A DNA stretch of 12,757 bases, from assembly GCA_003514205.1 (NCBI GenBank), contig DORQ01000035.1, positions 1 through 12,757 on the forward strand, written 5' to 3'. Origin of the DNA: Acidimicrobiaceae bacterium (GTDB taxonomy: Bacteria; Actinomycetota; Acidimicrobiia; Acidimicrobiales; Microtrichaceae). Below the pieces are notes generated by a model. The model saw nothing but the letters and a program-made list of their open reading frames with translations. It did no database searches and was not told where the DNA came from. The position numbers and the translations under genes are program-made. The first letter of the stretch is position 1. Each line of letters begins with the position of its first letter. Of this stretch, positions 5,863 through 12,757 are shown one piece after another.

Positions 5863-6846
5863 TTGGTTGAGACCTCCCCGCTCATCTCAGTTGTCATCCC
5901 TGCGCTGAACGAGGAGCGCTCATTGAGCGCGTGCCTCGACTCGGTGCTTGTTCAGGATTTTCCCAATATGGAGATCCTTGTCGTGGATGGCGGTTCCACT
6001 GACCGAACCCGAGCGATCGTGGAGGACTACTGCTCCTTCGAGCCACGAGTTCGTTTGGTTCACAACCCTCGACGGACCCAACCAGCGGCACTCAACGTGG
6101 CATTGACGGAAGTGCGCAGCCCGTTTCTCGTCCGCGTTGATGCCCACAGCACCATCTCGCCAGGCTATGTGCGGCGCGTCTACGACCATATCTCCTCGGG
6201 AACATGGGGCGGAGTTGGCGGAAGAAAAGACGGCGTCGCCTACTCCAATCAGGGTCAGGCAATTGCGACTGCCCTTGGCTCGAAGTTCGGTGTTGGCAAC
6301 TCCACCTATCATCACGGCACCGAACCCAGCACCGTGGACCACATTCCTTTCGGCGCCTATCCAGTTGCGTTGGCAACAACGCTTGGCGGGTGGGACGAAA
6401 ACATCGTCGCCAACGAGGACTATGAGTTCGACTACCGAGTTCGCCAGGCCGGCAATGAGCTCCTGTTCGATCCCAAGCTTCGAATTCAATGGGAGACCCG
6501 CCAGAGTATTGGCGCATTCTTCCAGCAGTACCGGCGGTATGGGCGCGGCAAGGCGCTGGTACTGAAGAAGCATCCGGAATCGGCCTCACCTCGACATCTG
6601 CTCCCCGCCGCTGTTGTGGCTGGTCTCGCAGGGTCGCTGGTAGTGGCCCTGAAGCGGCCACGACTAGGTCTGAGTGGCGTCGGGGCCTACGCACTCGGCG
6701 TTGGTGTTGCGGGTGCTCTCACGGCACCCCAAACACCCAACCCGGCGGCTCGGCGATGGATTCCGGCGGCCTTCGCCGCAATGCACCTTGGCTATGGAAT
6801 CGGCTTCTGGGAGTCGCTCGTGGCCCGCCGTCGCCCCCAGAACTAG
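5863..6846 (+). CDS. Glycosyltransferase family 2, ExoA-like
   Basis: A 327-residue GT-A fold enzyme that should add a sugar from a nucleotide donor to the lipid-linked intermediate made by the preceding phosphotransferase. The N terminus ISVVIPALNEERSL is the classic GT2 start, and VVDGGSTDRT follows. RVDAHS (D93-A-H95) takes the place of the DXD metal motif, and NEDYEFDYR (184-192) carries the catalytic-base ED pair. QQYRRYGRGK (221-230) corresponds to the acceptor-side motif seen in ExoA, the succinoglycan glucosyltransferase. Three hydrophobic segments (about 246-264, 269-289 and 299-321) anchor the C terminus in the membrane. The start is TTG at 5863, two bases after the previous stop; there is no nearby ATG and no clear ribosome site, so coupling is likely. 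Donor and linkage are unknown. Confidence 0.9.
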   Translation: MVETSPLISVVIPALNEERSLSACLDSVLVQDFPNMEILVVDGGSTDRTRAIVEDYCSFEPRVRLVHNPRRTQPAALNVALTEVRSPFLVRVDAHSTISPGYVRRVYDHISSGTWGGVGGRKDGVAYSNQGQAIATALGSKFGVGNSTYHHGTEPSTVDHIPFGAYPVALATTLGGWDENIVANEDYEFDYRVRQAGNELLFDPKLRIQWETRQSIGAFFQQYRRYGRGKALVLKKHPESASPRHLLPAAVVAGLAGSLVVALKRPRLGLSGVGAYALGVGVAGALTAPQTPNPAARRWIPAAFAAMHLGYGIGFWESLVARRRPQN

Positions 6847-6863
6847 CGGTTTGCGCTACTCAC

Positions 6864-6892
6864 TTGGGCGAGCGGGCTGAGTTGGCTACGGT
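6864..6892 (+). promoter_or_regulatory. Probable promoter of the tRNA-Gln/glmU/prs unit
   Basis: TTGGGC (6864-6869), a 17-base spacer and TACGGT (6887-6892) give a sigma-70-type promoter whose start site would fall at about 6899, just before the tRNA 5' end at 6903. Position and spacing are ideal, although the hexamers are only partial matches. Confidence 0.45.
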
Positions 6893-6902
6893 GGGGGGAC
6901 CT

Positions 6903-6975
6903 TCGCGGGTAGTTCAATTGGCAGAACACCGGACTTTGAATCCGGGGGTTGCAGGTTCGAGCCCTGCCCCGCGAG
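6903..6975 (+). tRNA. tRNA-Gln, anticodon TTG
   Basis: A full cloverleaf of 73 bases. The acceptor stem is TCGCGGG (6903-6909) with CCCGCGA (6968-6974) and discriminator G6975. The D stem is GTTC/GAAC (6912-6915/6924-6927). The anticodon stem is CCGGA/TCCGG (6929-6933/6941-6945) around loop CTTTGAA, with anticodon TTG at 6936-6938 reading CAA. The T arm is GCAGG-TTCGAGC-CCTGC (6951-6967). All stems are perfectly paired. The two bases after the discriminator are CA followed by T, so CCA is not encoded and must be added. A tRNA-Gln just upstream of glmU is a conserved actinobacterial arrangement, and co-transcription with glmU is likely. Confidence 0.95.
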
Positions 6976-6992
6976 CATACTGATGGGCCTCC

Positions 6993-6996
6993 GGAG
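6993..6996 (+). promoter_or_regulatory. Ribosome-binding site that sets the glmU start
   Basis: GGAG lies 6 bases before the GTG at 7003. The frame is open back to a TTG at 6949, but that codon is inside the tRNA gene, so GTG 7003 is the credible start. Confidence 0.65.
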
Positions 6997-7002
6997 TACC
7001 CC

Positions 7003-8121
7003 GTGACCGAAAACTCAGCTGAGCACCAGCGTGCTGCGGACCACCACCTGTCAGCGATCCTTCTCGCTGCTGGGGAGGGTTCTCGAATGAAGTCAGATCG
7101 GCCCAAGCCGCTACATCGGCTGTGCGGCAAGCCGATGATCACCTACGTGCTTGATTCCCTGGAGTTGTGCCAGCCCGGACGCGCAGTGATTGTTGTCGGC
7201 CACAAAGCCGAACGCGTGACTCAATCGGTGGGGCGCGAACAGACTGCAACGCCAATCACCTTCGTAGAGCAGCCAGTGCAGCGAGGCACCGGCGAGGCCG
7301 CACTCATTGGTTTGACCGGCCTGCATGAAGACACCGACGACGGGGACGTTCTCATACTTCCAGGTGATACGCCGCTGCTTCGTGCGGAAACCATCCTCGA
7401 ACTCGTCACCGAACATCGGCGCTCAGGTGCAGCCGCAACCGTTCTGACTGCCGAAATCGACGACCCAACTGGGTATGGTCGCGTGATTCGTGGAAAAGGT
7501 TCGGGAGTGACCAAGATCGTTGAACACCGAGACGCGAACGAGGAAGAGCTGGCTGTCAACGAGATCAATACCTCGATCTACTGTTTCAAACACTCGCTCC
7601 TCGCGCCTGCGCTGCGGAGGCTCACTCCAGACAACGCCCAGGGCGAGTACTACCTCACAGATGCCCTGGCTGTGCTCGTCGACGCCGGTCACCATGTTCA
7701 TGCCGTGGTTGCGTCATCAGCGGAGGAGGTGGCTGGGGTCAACGATCGCGTGCAACTCGCTGCTGCTGAGACTGAGCTGCGGCGGCGAACAAACACTGAG
7801 CTGTTGCGGTGCGGCGTGACGATGCTTGATCCATCCGCCACCTATGTCGACACCACCGTGTCCGTCGGGCGAGATGTGACCCTGTTTCCGGGGGTCATTC
7901 TCCAAGGGACTACGACCATCGGAGAGGGTTCAGAAATCGGGCCGAATACTCGTCTGGTGGATTGCAGCGTGGGCGACAACGCTCACGTACAGTCCACCTC
8001 CGGTCGTGGCGCCGTGATCGGATCGGACTCGGTAGTTGGGCCGTTCGCCAATCTTTCCCCAGGCAGCAACGTTCCTCCAGGCACCCGCACCGGCCCGTTT
8101 TACAACTCAGCAAACGCATAA
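7003..8121 (+). CDS. glmU: GlmU-type N-acetylglucosamine-1-phosphate uridylyltransferase, acetyltransferase domain truncated
   Basis: GlmU is normally bifunctional: its C-terminal domain acetylates glucosamine-1-phosphate and its N-terminal domain joins the product to UTP, making UDP-GlcNAc for peptidoglycan. The uridylyltransferase half is complete: LAAGEGSRMKSDRPKPL (21-37), QRGTGEAA (93-100), LPGDTPLL (119-126, metal Asp D122), GYGRVI (158-163), VEHRDA (173-178), NEINTSIY (187-193), NAQGEYYLTD (211-220) and GVNDRVQLAAAE (245-256). A beta-helix of hexapeptide repeats then starts at about 271. The protein stops at residue 372, shortly after GPFANLSPG (347-354), where E. coli GlmU (456 residues) has GPFARLRPG. 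The later Lys, His, Tyr and Asn residues of the acetyltransferase site are therefore absent, and the Arg of LRPG is Ser. prs starts 12 bases downstream, leaving no room for a lost tail. The symbol is by family; the second activity is probably missing. Confidence 0.88.
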   Translation: MTENSAEHQRAADHHLSAILLAAGEGSRMKSDRPKPLHRLCGKPMITYVLDSLELCQPGRAVIVVGHKAERVTQSVGREQTATPITFVEQPVQRGTGEAALIGLTGLHEDTDDGDVLILPGDTPLLRAETILELVTEHRRSGAAATVLTAEIDDPTGYGRVIRGKGSGVTKIVEHRDANEEELAVNEINTSIYCFKHSLLAPALRRLTPDNAQGEYYLTDALAVLVDAGHHVHAVVASSAEEVAGVNDRVQLAAAETELRRRTNTELLRCGVTMLDPSATYVDTTVSVGRDVTLFPGVILQGTTTIGEGSEIGPNTRLVDCSVGDNAHVQSTSGRGAVIGSDSVVGPFANLSPGSNVPPGTRTGPFYNSANA

Positions 8122-8133
8122 CAAGGGACAATC

Positions 8134-9117
8134 ATGGAATTGATCACCAAGAAACGGCTCCATCTCGTCGCAGGACGCAACAACAAGGCGTTGGCTGAGG
8201 AGGTGGCGGTTCGCCTCGGTGAGCAGCTCGGCCCAGTTTCGTTGGCTTCTTTTGCGAACGGTGAGCTCCACTGCAAATTCGGGGAATCGATCCGCGGAGC
8301 AGATGTCTTCATCTTTCAGGGCCATTGCACCACCAATGAAATGTCGATCAATGACGCTCTGATGGAACAGCTAATCATGGTCGATGCCGCTCATCGTGCC
8401 TCGGCGAAACGAATCACTGTGGTCGCTCCGTTCTATGGCTATGGCCGCCAAGATCGCAAGGCTGAGGGCCGCGAACCAATCACTGCAAAACTTGTTGCGA
8501 ACCTCTTCAAAGTCGCTGGAGCGAAGCGTCTGGTCTCGGTGGATCTTCACTCGGGGCAAATCCAAGGGTTCTTCGATGGCCCGGTCGACCACCTGACGGC
8601 TATGCCGGTCTTGATCGAGTGGATGGCAGCAAACCTTGGTGACGACTTGGTGGTGGTCTCCCCCGATGCAGGTCGCGTGAAGGTCGCTGAACGCTATGCG
8701 AACCTTCTCCATGCTGATCTCGCGATTGTTCACAAGCGTCGCGTGAAGGGCGAGAAGAACATGGTGGAAGCCAAGGAGGTCGTCGGGGAGGTAGTCGGCC
8801 GGACCTGTGTGCTCATCGACGACATGATCGACACCGGCGGCACGCTGGTTGCCGCTGCTGAACAACTGAAGGAGCGCGGCGCCGCTCGCGTGTTTGCAGC
8901 AGCTACCCATGGCGTGTTGAGCGGCCCAGCCATTGAGAGGATCGCAAACTCGGTGCTCGAAAAGGTCGTCATCACCAACACCTTGCCCCTTCCGCCCGAG
9001 AAGCAGATCGACAAGATCGAGGTTCTGTCAGCAGCTGGAATCATCGCGGACGCTATTGATGCCGTGTTCGAGGAGTCTTCCGTTTCCGAGATCTTCGACG
9101 GTCAGAACCAGCACTAG
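8134..9117 (+). CDS. prs: Ribose-phosphate pyrophosphokinase (PRPP synthetase)
   Basis: Prs transfers pyrophosphate from ATP to ribose-5-phosphate, making PRPP for nucleotide, histidine, tryptophan and NAD synthesis in the cytoplasm. It is 327 residues, close to the family norm. Visible signatures are FANGELHCKFGESIRG (40-55), the ATP-side segment PFYGYGRQDRK (99-109), VDLHSGQIQGFF (136-147), the flexible-loop KRR (201-203) and the PRPP-binding loop CVLIDDMIDTGGTL (225-238). This is a class I enzyme. AAGGGA at 8123-8128 is a good ribosome site 5 bases before the ATG. It directly follows glmU with a 12-base gap, an actinobacterial pairing, and a perfect hairpin follows its stop. Confidence 0.96.
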   Translation: MELITKKRLHLVAGRNNKALAEEVAVRLGEQLGPVSLASFANGELHCKFGESIRGADVFIFQGHCTTNEMSINDALMEQLIMVDAAHRASAKRITVVAPFYGYGRQDRKAEGREPITAKLVANLFKVAGAKRLVSVDLHSGQIQGFFDGPVDHLTAMPVLIEWMAANLGDDLVVVSPDAGRVKVAERYANLLHADLAIVHKRRVKGEKNMVEAKEVVGEVVGRTCVLIDDMIDTGGTLVAAAEQLKERGAARVFAAATHGVLSGPAIERIANSVLEKVVITNTLPLPPEKQIDKIEVLSAAGIIADAIDAVFEESSVSEIFDGQNQH

Positions 9118-9121
9118 AACA

Positions 9122-9142
9122 TCAAGGAGCAGCTGTCCTTGA
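9122..9142 (+). terminator. Hairpin just after prs, probable terminator
   Basis: TCAAGGA (9122-9128) pairs perfectly with TCCTTGA (9136-9142) around a 7-base loop (GCAGCTG), only 4 bases after the prs stop. No U tract follows, so it would be a U-less terminator or an mRNA 3'-end stabiliser. Confidence 0.4.
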
Positions 9143-9189
9143 GCTTGGGCCCGCGCATCATGGGGAGTCCTCGGTCTTCTCCGCGGCCT

Positions 9190-9230
9190 AGACCCTCTCG
9201 ACAATTCCAGTCTTGGAGCAGCGAGGGTCT
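9190..9230 (+). repeat. Nested inverted repeat in the prs-rplY spacer
   Basis: AGACCCTC (9190-9197) is matched perfectly by GAGGGTCT (9223-9230). Inside the 25-base loop, TCCA (9206-9209) pairs with TGGA (9214-9217), with a T-G pair outside it and a four-base loop. No U tract follows. The -35 element of the likely rplY promoter lies in the inner hairpin, so the repeat is more likely DNA-level control or the 3' end of the upstream transcript than an rplY mRNA leader. Confidence 0.4.
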
Positions 9231-9242
9231 GAGCAGTACACT
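9213..9242 (+). promoter_or_regulatory. Probable rplY promoter
   Basis: TTGGAG (9213-9218) and TACACT (9237-9242) are 18 bases apart, the latter a good -10. The start site would fall near 9249, giving a leader of about 60 bases before the rplY ATG. Confidence 0.4.
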
Positions 9243-9307
9243 TGCCAGTCGGCTGAGCGCCATGTTGTCGCGCCGCCGCGTTCCGCACGTTTCGTAGGAG
9301 TTTTGTC

Positions 9308-9934
9308 ATGAGCGAGGTCACCCTCACCGCTTCAACAGGTCGCATCACTGGAAGCCCGTCCTCGCGGCGTCTTCGCACTGAGGGCGTCATCCCGGCAGTC
9401 GTGTACGGCATGGGCAAGGAAGCGGTTTCGGTTCAGGTTGCGCGAAGTGATTTCCGCAAAGCAATGACCACCGAGGCCGGAACGAACGCACTCGTCAGCC
9501 TGAGCATCGATGGCGCTCACGAGGGCCACGTGCTGGTGAAGGAGCTTCAGCGTCATCCAGTTCGACGAGATGTGCTTCACATCGATCTTCAACGAATCGA
9601 TGCGAGCAAGGAAATGAAACTCACCGTTCCGCTCGTACTTCGTGGTGATGCCAAGAAGGTCACCGCTGCCGGCGGAATTGTTGAGCTTCGATTGCGCCAG
9701 CTCAACGTGTCGGTCCGACCAGACTCGATCCCCACTGAGATCTATGTCGACGTTGCTCAGCTTGAGGCCGAACAGCAGGTACTCGCTGGTGAACTGGTTC
9801 TTCCGAATGGTGTCAGCACCGAGGTCGACCCCGCGACGGTGGTGGTCACCGCCAACCTGACGCGAGCGGCCATCGTTGCTGCACGCCAAGCCGAGCTAGC
9901 AGCCGCGGCAGCAAACCCAGCTGCTCAGAGCTAG
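9308..9934 (+). CDS. rplY: Large ribosomal subunit protein bL25 (CTC family, long form)
   Basis: bL25 binds 5S rRNA in the central protuberance of the 50S subunit. This is the long, two-domain form (208 residues), related to the general stress protein Ctc of Bacillus. The N-terminal 5S-binding domain covers about 1-95, with SSRRLRTEGVIPAVVYG (18-34), VLVKELQRHPVRRDVLHIDL (75-94) and the conserved FRKAM helix. The C-terminal CTC beta domain begins near VPLVLRGDAKK and holds LNVSVRPDSIPTEIYVDV. The tail is Ala-rich and probably disordered. AGGAG (9296-9300) precedes the ATG by 7 bases. It heads the likely unit rplY-pth-mfd; pth starts 14 bases after its stop. Confidence 0.93.
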   Translation: MSEVTLTASTGRITGSPSSRRLRTEGVIPAVVYGMGKEAVSVQVARSDFRKAMTTEAGTNALVSLSIDGAHEGHVLVKELQRHPVRRDVLHIDLQRIDASKEMKLTVPLVLRGDAKKVTAAGGIVELRLRQLNVSVRPDSIPTEIYVDVAQLEAEQQVLAGELVLPNGVSTEVDPATVVVTANLTRAAIVAARQAELAAAAANPAAQS

Positions 9935-9948
9935 CAGCTCAGCGACAT

Positions 9949-10575
9949 ATGGCGCCGCGGCGCGGGTTTGGCAAAGCCGCAGTCTCGCATACGACGACCC
10001 CGTGGGATCTCCTCGTTCTTGGACTGGGCAACCCCGGAGCGAAGTACCGTGGAACCGTCCATAACGTTGGCGTGGAGGTGATCGAGACCGTCGCCCAGCG
10101 CGGAGGCACTTCGTTCAAGAAATCGAGAAACCATGCGCTGGTGGCCGAACTTCGAATTGGCAGTGCCCGTGTGGCTTTGGCGTTTCCGCAGACGTTCATG
10201 AACGAGTCCGGTCGGGCTGCTGGCCCACTTGTTCGTCACTACGGAATCGTGGATCTTGAACGTCTTCTTGTGGTTCATGATGAGCTCGACCTAGAACCGG
10301 GCCGGCTGAAGCTGAAGTTCGGAGGCGGCCTTGCCGGCCACAACGGTCTCAAGTCGATCTCAGCTCATCTTCACACCAATGACTACTCGCGCCTTCGGGT
10401 TGGTGTGGGTAAGCCTCCAGGAGGCGCCCAGGGTGGAATCAGCCACGTCCTCGGAGCGCCCTCCAAACGCGACCGTGAGCTCATCGACGTCGCAGTACAG
10501 GAGGCGGCGGACGCGGTAGAGCTTCTCGCACATGAGACGCTCGAACATGTGATGGGTCGGTTCAATCAACGATGA
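9949..10575 (+). CDS. pth: Peptidyl-tRNA hydrolase
   Basis: Pth cleaves the ester bond of peptidyl-tRNAs dropped from ribosomes, recycling tRNA. The 208-residue protein has GLGNPGAKYRGTVHNVG (25-41) with the catalytic His at 38. QTFMNESG (81-88) contains N85, VVHDELD (108-114) contains D111, and GHNGLKSI (130-137) contains N132; these match the E. coli residues H20, N68, D93 and N114. The family's KPxT(Y/F)MN reads FPQTFMN here. The N terminus before WDLLVLGLG is about 18 residues longer than in E. coli, so the true start could be downstream, although there is no in-frame ATG close by. No strong ribosome site precedes the ATG at 9949. Its stop overlaps the mfd start (ATGA), implying coupled translation. 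Confidence 0.95.
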   Translation: MAPRRGFGKAAVSHTTTPWDLLVLGLGNPGAKYRGTVHNVGVEVIETVAQRGGTSFKKSRNHALVAELRIGSARVALAFPQTFMNESGRAAGPLVRHYGIVDLERLLVVHDELDLEPGRLKLKFGGGLAGHNGLKSISAHLHTNDYSRLRVGVGKPPGGAQGGISHVLGAPSKRDRELIDVAVQEAADAVELLAHETLEHVMGRFNQR

Positions 10576-12757
10576 GTGTGGCAACCTCGGCATCGCGCTC
10601 GGTCACAGCGCTCAACCCACTGGTCGCACTGTTGCGTGATCATCCAGCGCTGCTTGGAACGCTGTCGCTTCAGTCGGCAACTCTCACGGTGCCCGAAGCC
10701 GCGCAGTCGTTTGTGCTTGCAGGGATTGCGCAGGGCTCCCGGCGAACCCCACTCGTCGTCGTGGTGGCGACCACAGCTGAGGCTGATCGGGTAGCAGCTG
10801 ATCTCTCCACACTGTTGGGTGAGGACCAAGTCGACCTCTTTCCCGCATGGGAGACCCTGCCATTTGAGCGGGTGAGTCCATCGGTGGAAACCATGGGTCG
10901 CCGCATGAGGACGATGTGGCACCTCCAAGATCCTGATCGGGCGCCTGCAGTGTTGGTGGCCTCCGCTCGGGCGTTGGTGCAGCGCCTCGGACCTCATGTT
11001 GAGGATGTCGAGCCAATTGTGATGACCCGCGGGGAGCGTTGTGATCAGACGGAGTTTCTCAATGCGCTGATCGCGGCGGGGTACCGGCGCGAATACCAGG
11101 TTGAACACCGCGGTGAGGTAGCAGTTCGCGGATCCATCATCGATGTGTTCGGTTCAACTGACGACGAGCCGATTCGAATTGACCTCTGGGGTGACGAGAT
11201 TGAGCGGCTGACCACGTTCTCGGTGTCTGATCAGCGTTCAGATCGAGATCTTGACCGTGTTGAGTTGTTCCCCTGTCGTGAATTGCTTCCAACCGATGCA
11301 GTGAGGGCCCGCGCACAGGCGTTGATGGCTTCGGCTCCGTGGGGATCGGAGCAGTGGCAGCGGTTGGCGGACGGGGAGACCTTCGACGGCATGGAGTCCT
11401 GGCTGCCATGGCTGGCCGATGACGGCGGTGATGCTGCGGAACATGTGCTGTTGGATCTGCTGGACGAACGCGCGCAGATTGTGCTCCTCGAGCCGCGCCG
11501 TATTCGATCTCGAGCGAGTGAGATTCTCCTGGAGGAAGTAGATCTGGCGGCCTCGCTCGCAACGACTTGGGGGGCAGACAGCTCAAGCGAACTGCCTCGT
11601 CTCCATCAGGATTTTGATCGGCTGTTAACCCGAACCTCCGCCGCGGTGTGGACGATGAGCTCGTTGGCGGAGGTGGGTTCTGCGCTGGTGGTTTCAACGT
11701 TGCCCTGGGCGCTTGCCGCCGGAGATGGAGACCAGCTCACTCGGCAGCTCTCGCAGCTGAGCGCCGAGAAGTTCCGGGTGGTTGTTGCGGCAGAGACCCC
11801 CTCAAGCGCCGAGCGGATTGAGCGTGTGCTTCGTGAACGGGGCTTGGGCTACAGCATCGTGGCCGAAGGCGGCGCGGCATTGGCGGAGCCCGGTTCCAGA
11901 ATCGCTGTGGCTTCACTGCAGCGCGGCTTCATCCTCCCCGACATCAAACTGGCAGTGCTTTGCGAAACCGACTTCACCGGCCGCCGTCGAACGCACCGGG
12001 TGCCCAAGGCCAGCAAGCGCCACGCTCAGACCTTCTTCGATGATCTCGCCGTGGGCAGTTATGTGGTTCATCACCATCATGGCGTCGCTCGCTTTGGCGG
12101 AATGGTGAAACGCAATATCGGCGGCTCCGAGCGCGACTACCTGTTGTTGGAATATCGGGGCGAGGACCGCCTCTATGTCCCCTCCGACCAGATTGACGCC
12201 ATCCGTCATTACACCGGCGGTGACACTCCCACGCTGTCGAAGATGGGTGGCTCGGACTTCGCAAAGACGAAGGCCAAGGTTCGAGCAGAGGTTGCAACCG
12301 TGGCTCAAGAGCTTGTCGTGCTCTACCAAACCAGGATGAACAGCCTGGGCCACGCGTTTGGGCAGGACACACCCTGGCAACGCGAGATGGAAGAAGACTT
12401 CCCCTTCGCCGAGACCCCTGACCAACTGAGCGCGATTGCCGAGGTAAAGGCCGATATGGAGGCCGAGAAGCCGATGGACCGGCTCGTGATCGGCGACGTC
12501 GGGTTCGGCAAAACTGAGGTGGCAATTCGAGCAGCGTTCAAGGCCTGCCAAGACGGGTTTCAAGTCGCGGTCCTGGTGCCGACCACGTTGCTAGCTCAGC
12601 AGCACTACTCCACCTTTGCTGAGAGGTTCTCGCCGTACCCGCTTCGCGTGGAGGTACTGAGCCGATTCCTGACAAACAAAGAGGCCCGGACGGTGATCGA
12701 GGGACTTGCCTCAGGCGAGGTCGACGTCGTGATCGGAACTCATCGCCTCCTCAGTGG
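10572..12757 (+). CDS. mfd: Mfd, transcription-repair coupling factor (3' end outside window)
   Basis: Mfd removes RNA polymerase stalled at DNA lesions and recruits UvrA. The frame starts at ATG 10572, overlapping the pth stop, and stays open for 728 codons to the window edge; the family is usually 1100-1200 residues. The N-terminal UvrB-like module includes LFPAWETLPFERVSPS, VEHRGEVAVRGSIIDVF and PIRIDLWGDEIERL. The RNA-polymerase-interacting CarD-like domain begins at about 494 (GSYVVHHHHGVARFGG), followed by DYLLLEYRGEDRLYVPSDQ. The translocase domain shows the Q motif FPFAETPDQLSAI, Walker A GDVGFGKTEVAIRAA (641-655), VLVPTTLLAQQHY and IGTHRLLS at the edge. No frameshift was seen. The run of four His in the CarD-like segment (500-503) is unusual to the eye, but the motif VVHxxHG is kept. 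Confidence 0.96.
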   Translation, partial: MSVATSASRSVTALNPLVALLRDHPALLGTLSLQSATLTVPEAAQSFVLAGIAQGSRRTPLVVVVATTAEADRVAADLSTLLGEDQVDLFPAWETLPFERVSPSVETMGRRMRTMWHLQDPDRAPAVLVASARALVQRLGPHVEDVEPIVMTRGERCDQTEFLNALIAAGYRREYQVEHRGEVAVRGSIIDVFGSTDDEPIRIDLWGDEIERLTTFSVSDQRSDRDLDRVELFPCRELLPTDAVRARAQALMASAPWGSEQWQRLADGETFDGMESWLPWLADDGGDAAEHVLLDLLDERAQIVLLEPRRIRSRASEILLEEVDLAASLATTWGADSSSELPRLHQDFDRLLTRTSAAVWTMSSLAEVGSALVVSTLPWALAAGDGDQLTRQLSQLSAEKFRVVVAAETPSSAERIERVLRERGLGYSIVAEGGAALAEPGSRIAVASLQRGFILPDIKLAVLCETDFTGRRRTHRVPKASKRHAQTFFDDLAVGSYVVHHHHGVARFGGMVKRNIGGSERDYLLLEYRGEDRLYVPSDQIDAIRHYTGGDTPTLSKMGGSDFAKTKAKVRAEVATVAQELVVLYQTRMNSLGHAFGQDTPWQREMEEDFPFAETPDQLSAIAEVKADMEAEKPMDRLVIGDVGFGKTEVAIRAAFKACQDGFQVAVLVPTTLLAQQHYSTFAERFSPYPLRVEVLSRFLTNKEARTVIEGLASGEVDVVIGTHRLLS

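Noticed and set aside
6844..6858. TAGCG-GTTTG-CGCTA hairpin at the end of the glycosyltransferase gene
   Set aside because: Only five pairs with no U tract, and it overlaps the stop codon; too weak to call a terminator.
6949..7002. Upstream in-frame extension of glmU from a TTG at 6949
   Set aside because: The TTG lies inside the T arm of tRNA-Gln, and a good GGAG site places the start at GTG 7003.

Overview
The window looks like a chromosomal housekeeping block from a moderately high-GC actinobacterium. The best guess is a member of Acidimicrobiia or a close relative. That placement is inference from three things: the order rsmA-ispE ... tRNA-Gln-glmU-prs-rplY-pth-mfd, which resembles the actinobacterial arrangement (for example the rpfB-ksgA-ispE and glmU-prsA-rplY-pth-mfd neighbourhood of mycobacteria); a 33-residue bS22-type ribosomal protein; and frequent GTG/TTG starts with short overlaps between genes. 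No transposase, integrase, CRISPR array or phage gene was seen.

Layout. 1-503 is the 3' end of a Pro/Thr/Ser/Ala-rich protein whose stop overlaps the rsmA start. rsmA (16S rRNA dimethylase) and ispE (isoprenoid precursor kinase) follow as an operon. On the opposite strand, convergent with ispE, is a 102-bp gene for the highly basic ribosomal protein bS22 (2196-2297), with a good intrinsic terminator (stem plus T6 on the minus strand) between the two. Next comes a three-gene surface-polysaccharide group on the plus strand: a Wzz/BY-kinase-like membrane protein that has lost its P-loop lysine (2628-3989), a polyprenyl-phosphate sugar phosphotransferase (4352-5860), and an ExoA-like family 2 glycosyltransferase (5863-6846). 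After it come tRNA-Gln(TTG), glmU and prs. A hairpin- and promoter-bearing spacer then leads to rplY, pth and the first 728 codons of mfd, which runs off the window.

How the genes fit together. The block joins ribosome maturation and structure (RsmA, bS22, bL25), translation hygiene (Pth, tRNA-Gln), precursors for the cell envelope (IspE for polyprenyl carriers, GlmU for UDP-GlcNAc), PRPP supply (Prs) and transcription-coupled repair (Mfd). The polysaccharide trio draws on the same pools: the phosphotransferase loads a sugar phosphate on undecaprenyl phosphate, the GT2 enzyme extends it, and the Wzz-like protein probably controls polymer length or assembly.

The most notable points are: a GlmU that ends just where the acetyltransferase active site should begin, so it should only be a uridylyltransferase; the kinase-like polysaccharide protein with a degenerate Walker A motif; the small antisense bS22 gene; and a spacer before rplY with two perfect inverted repeats. 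I did not see a clearly new defence or mobile system here.
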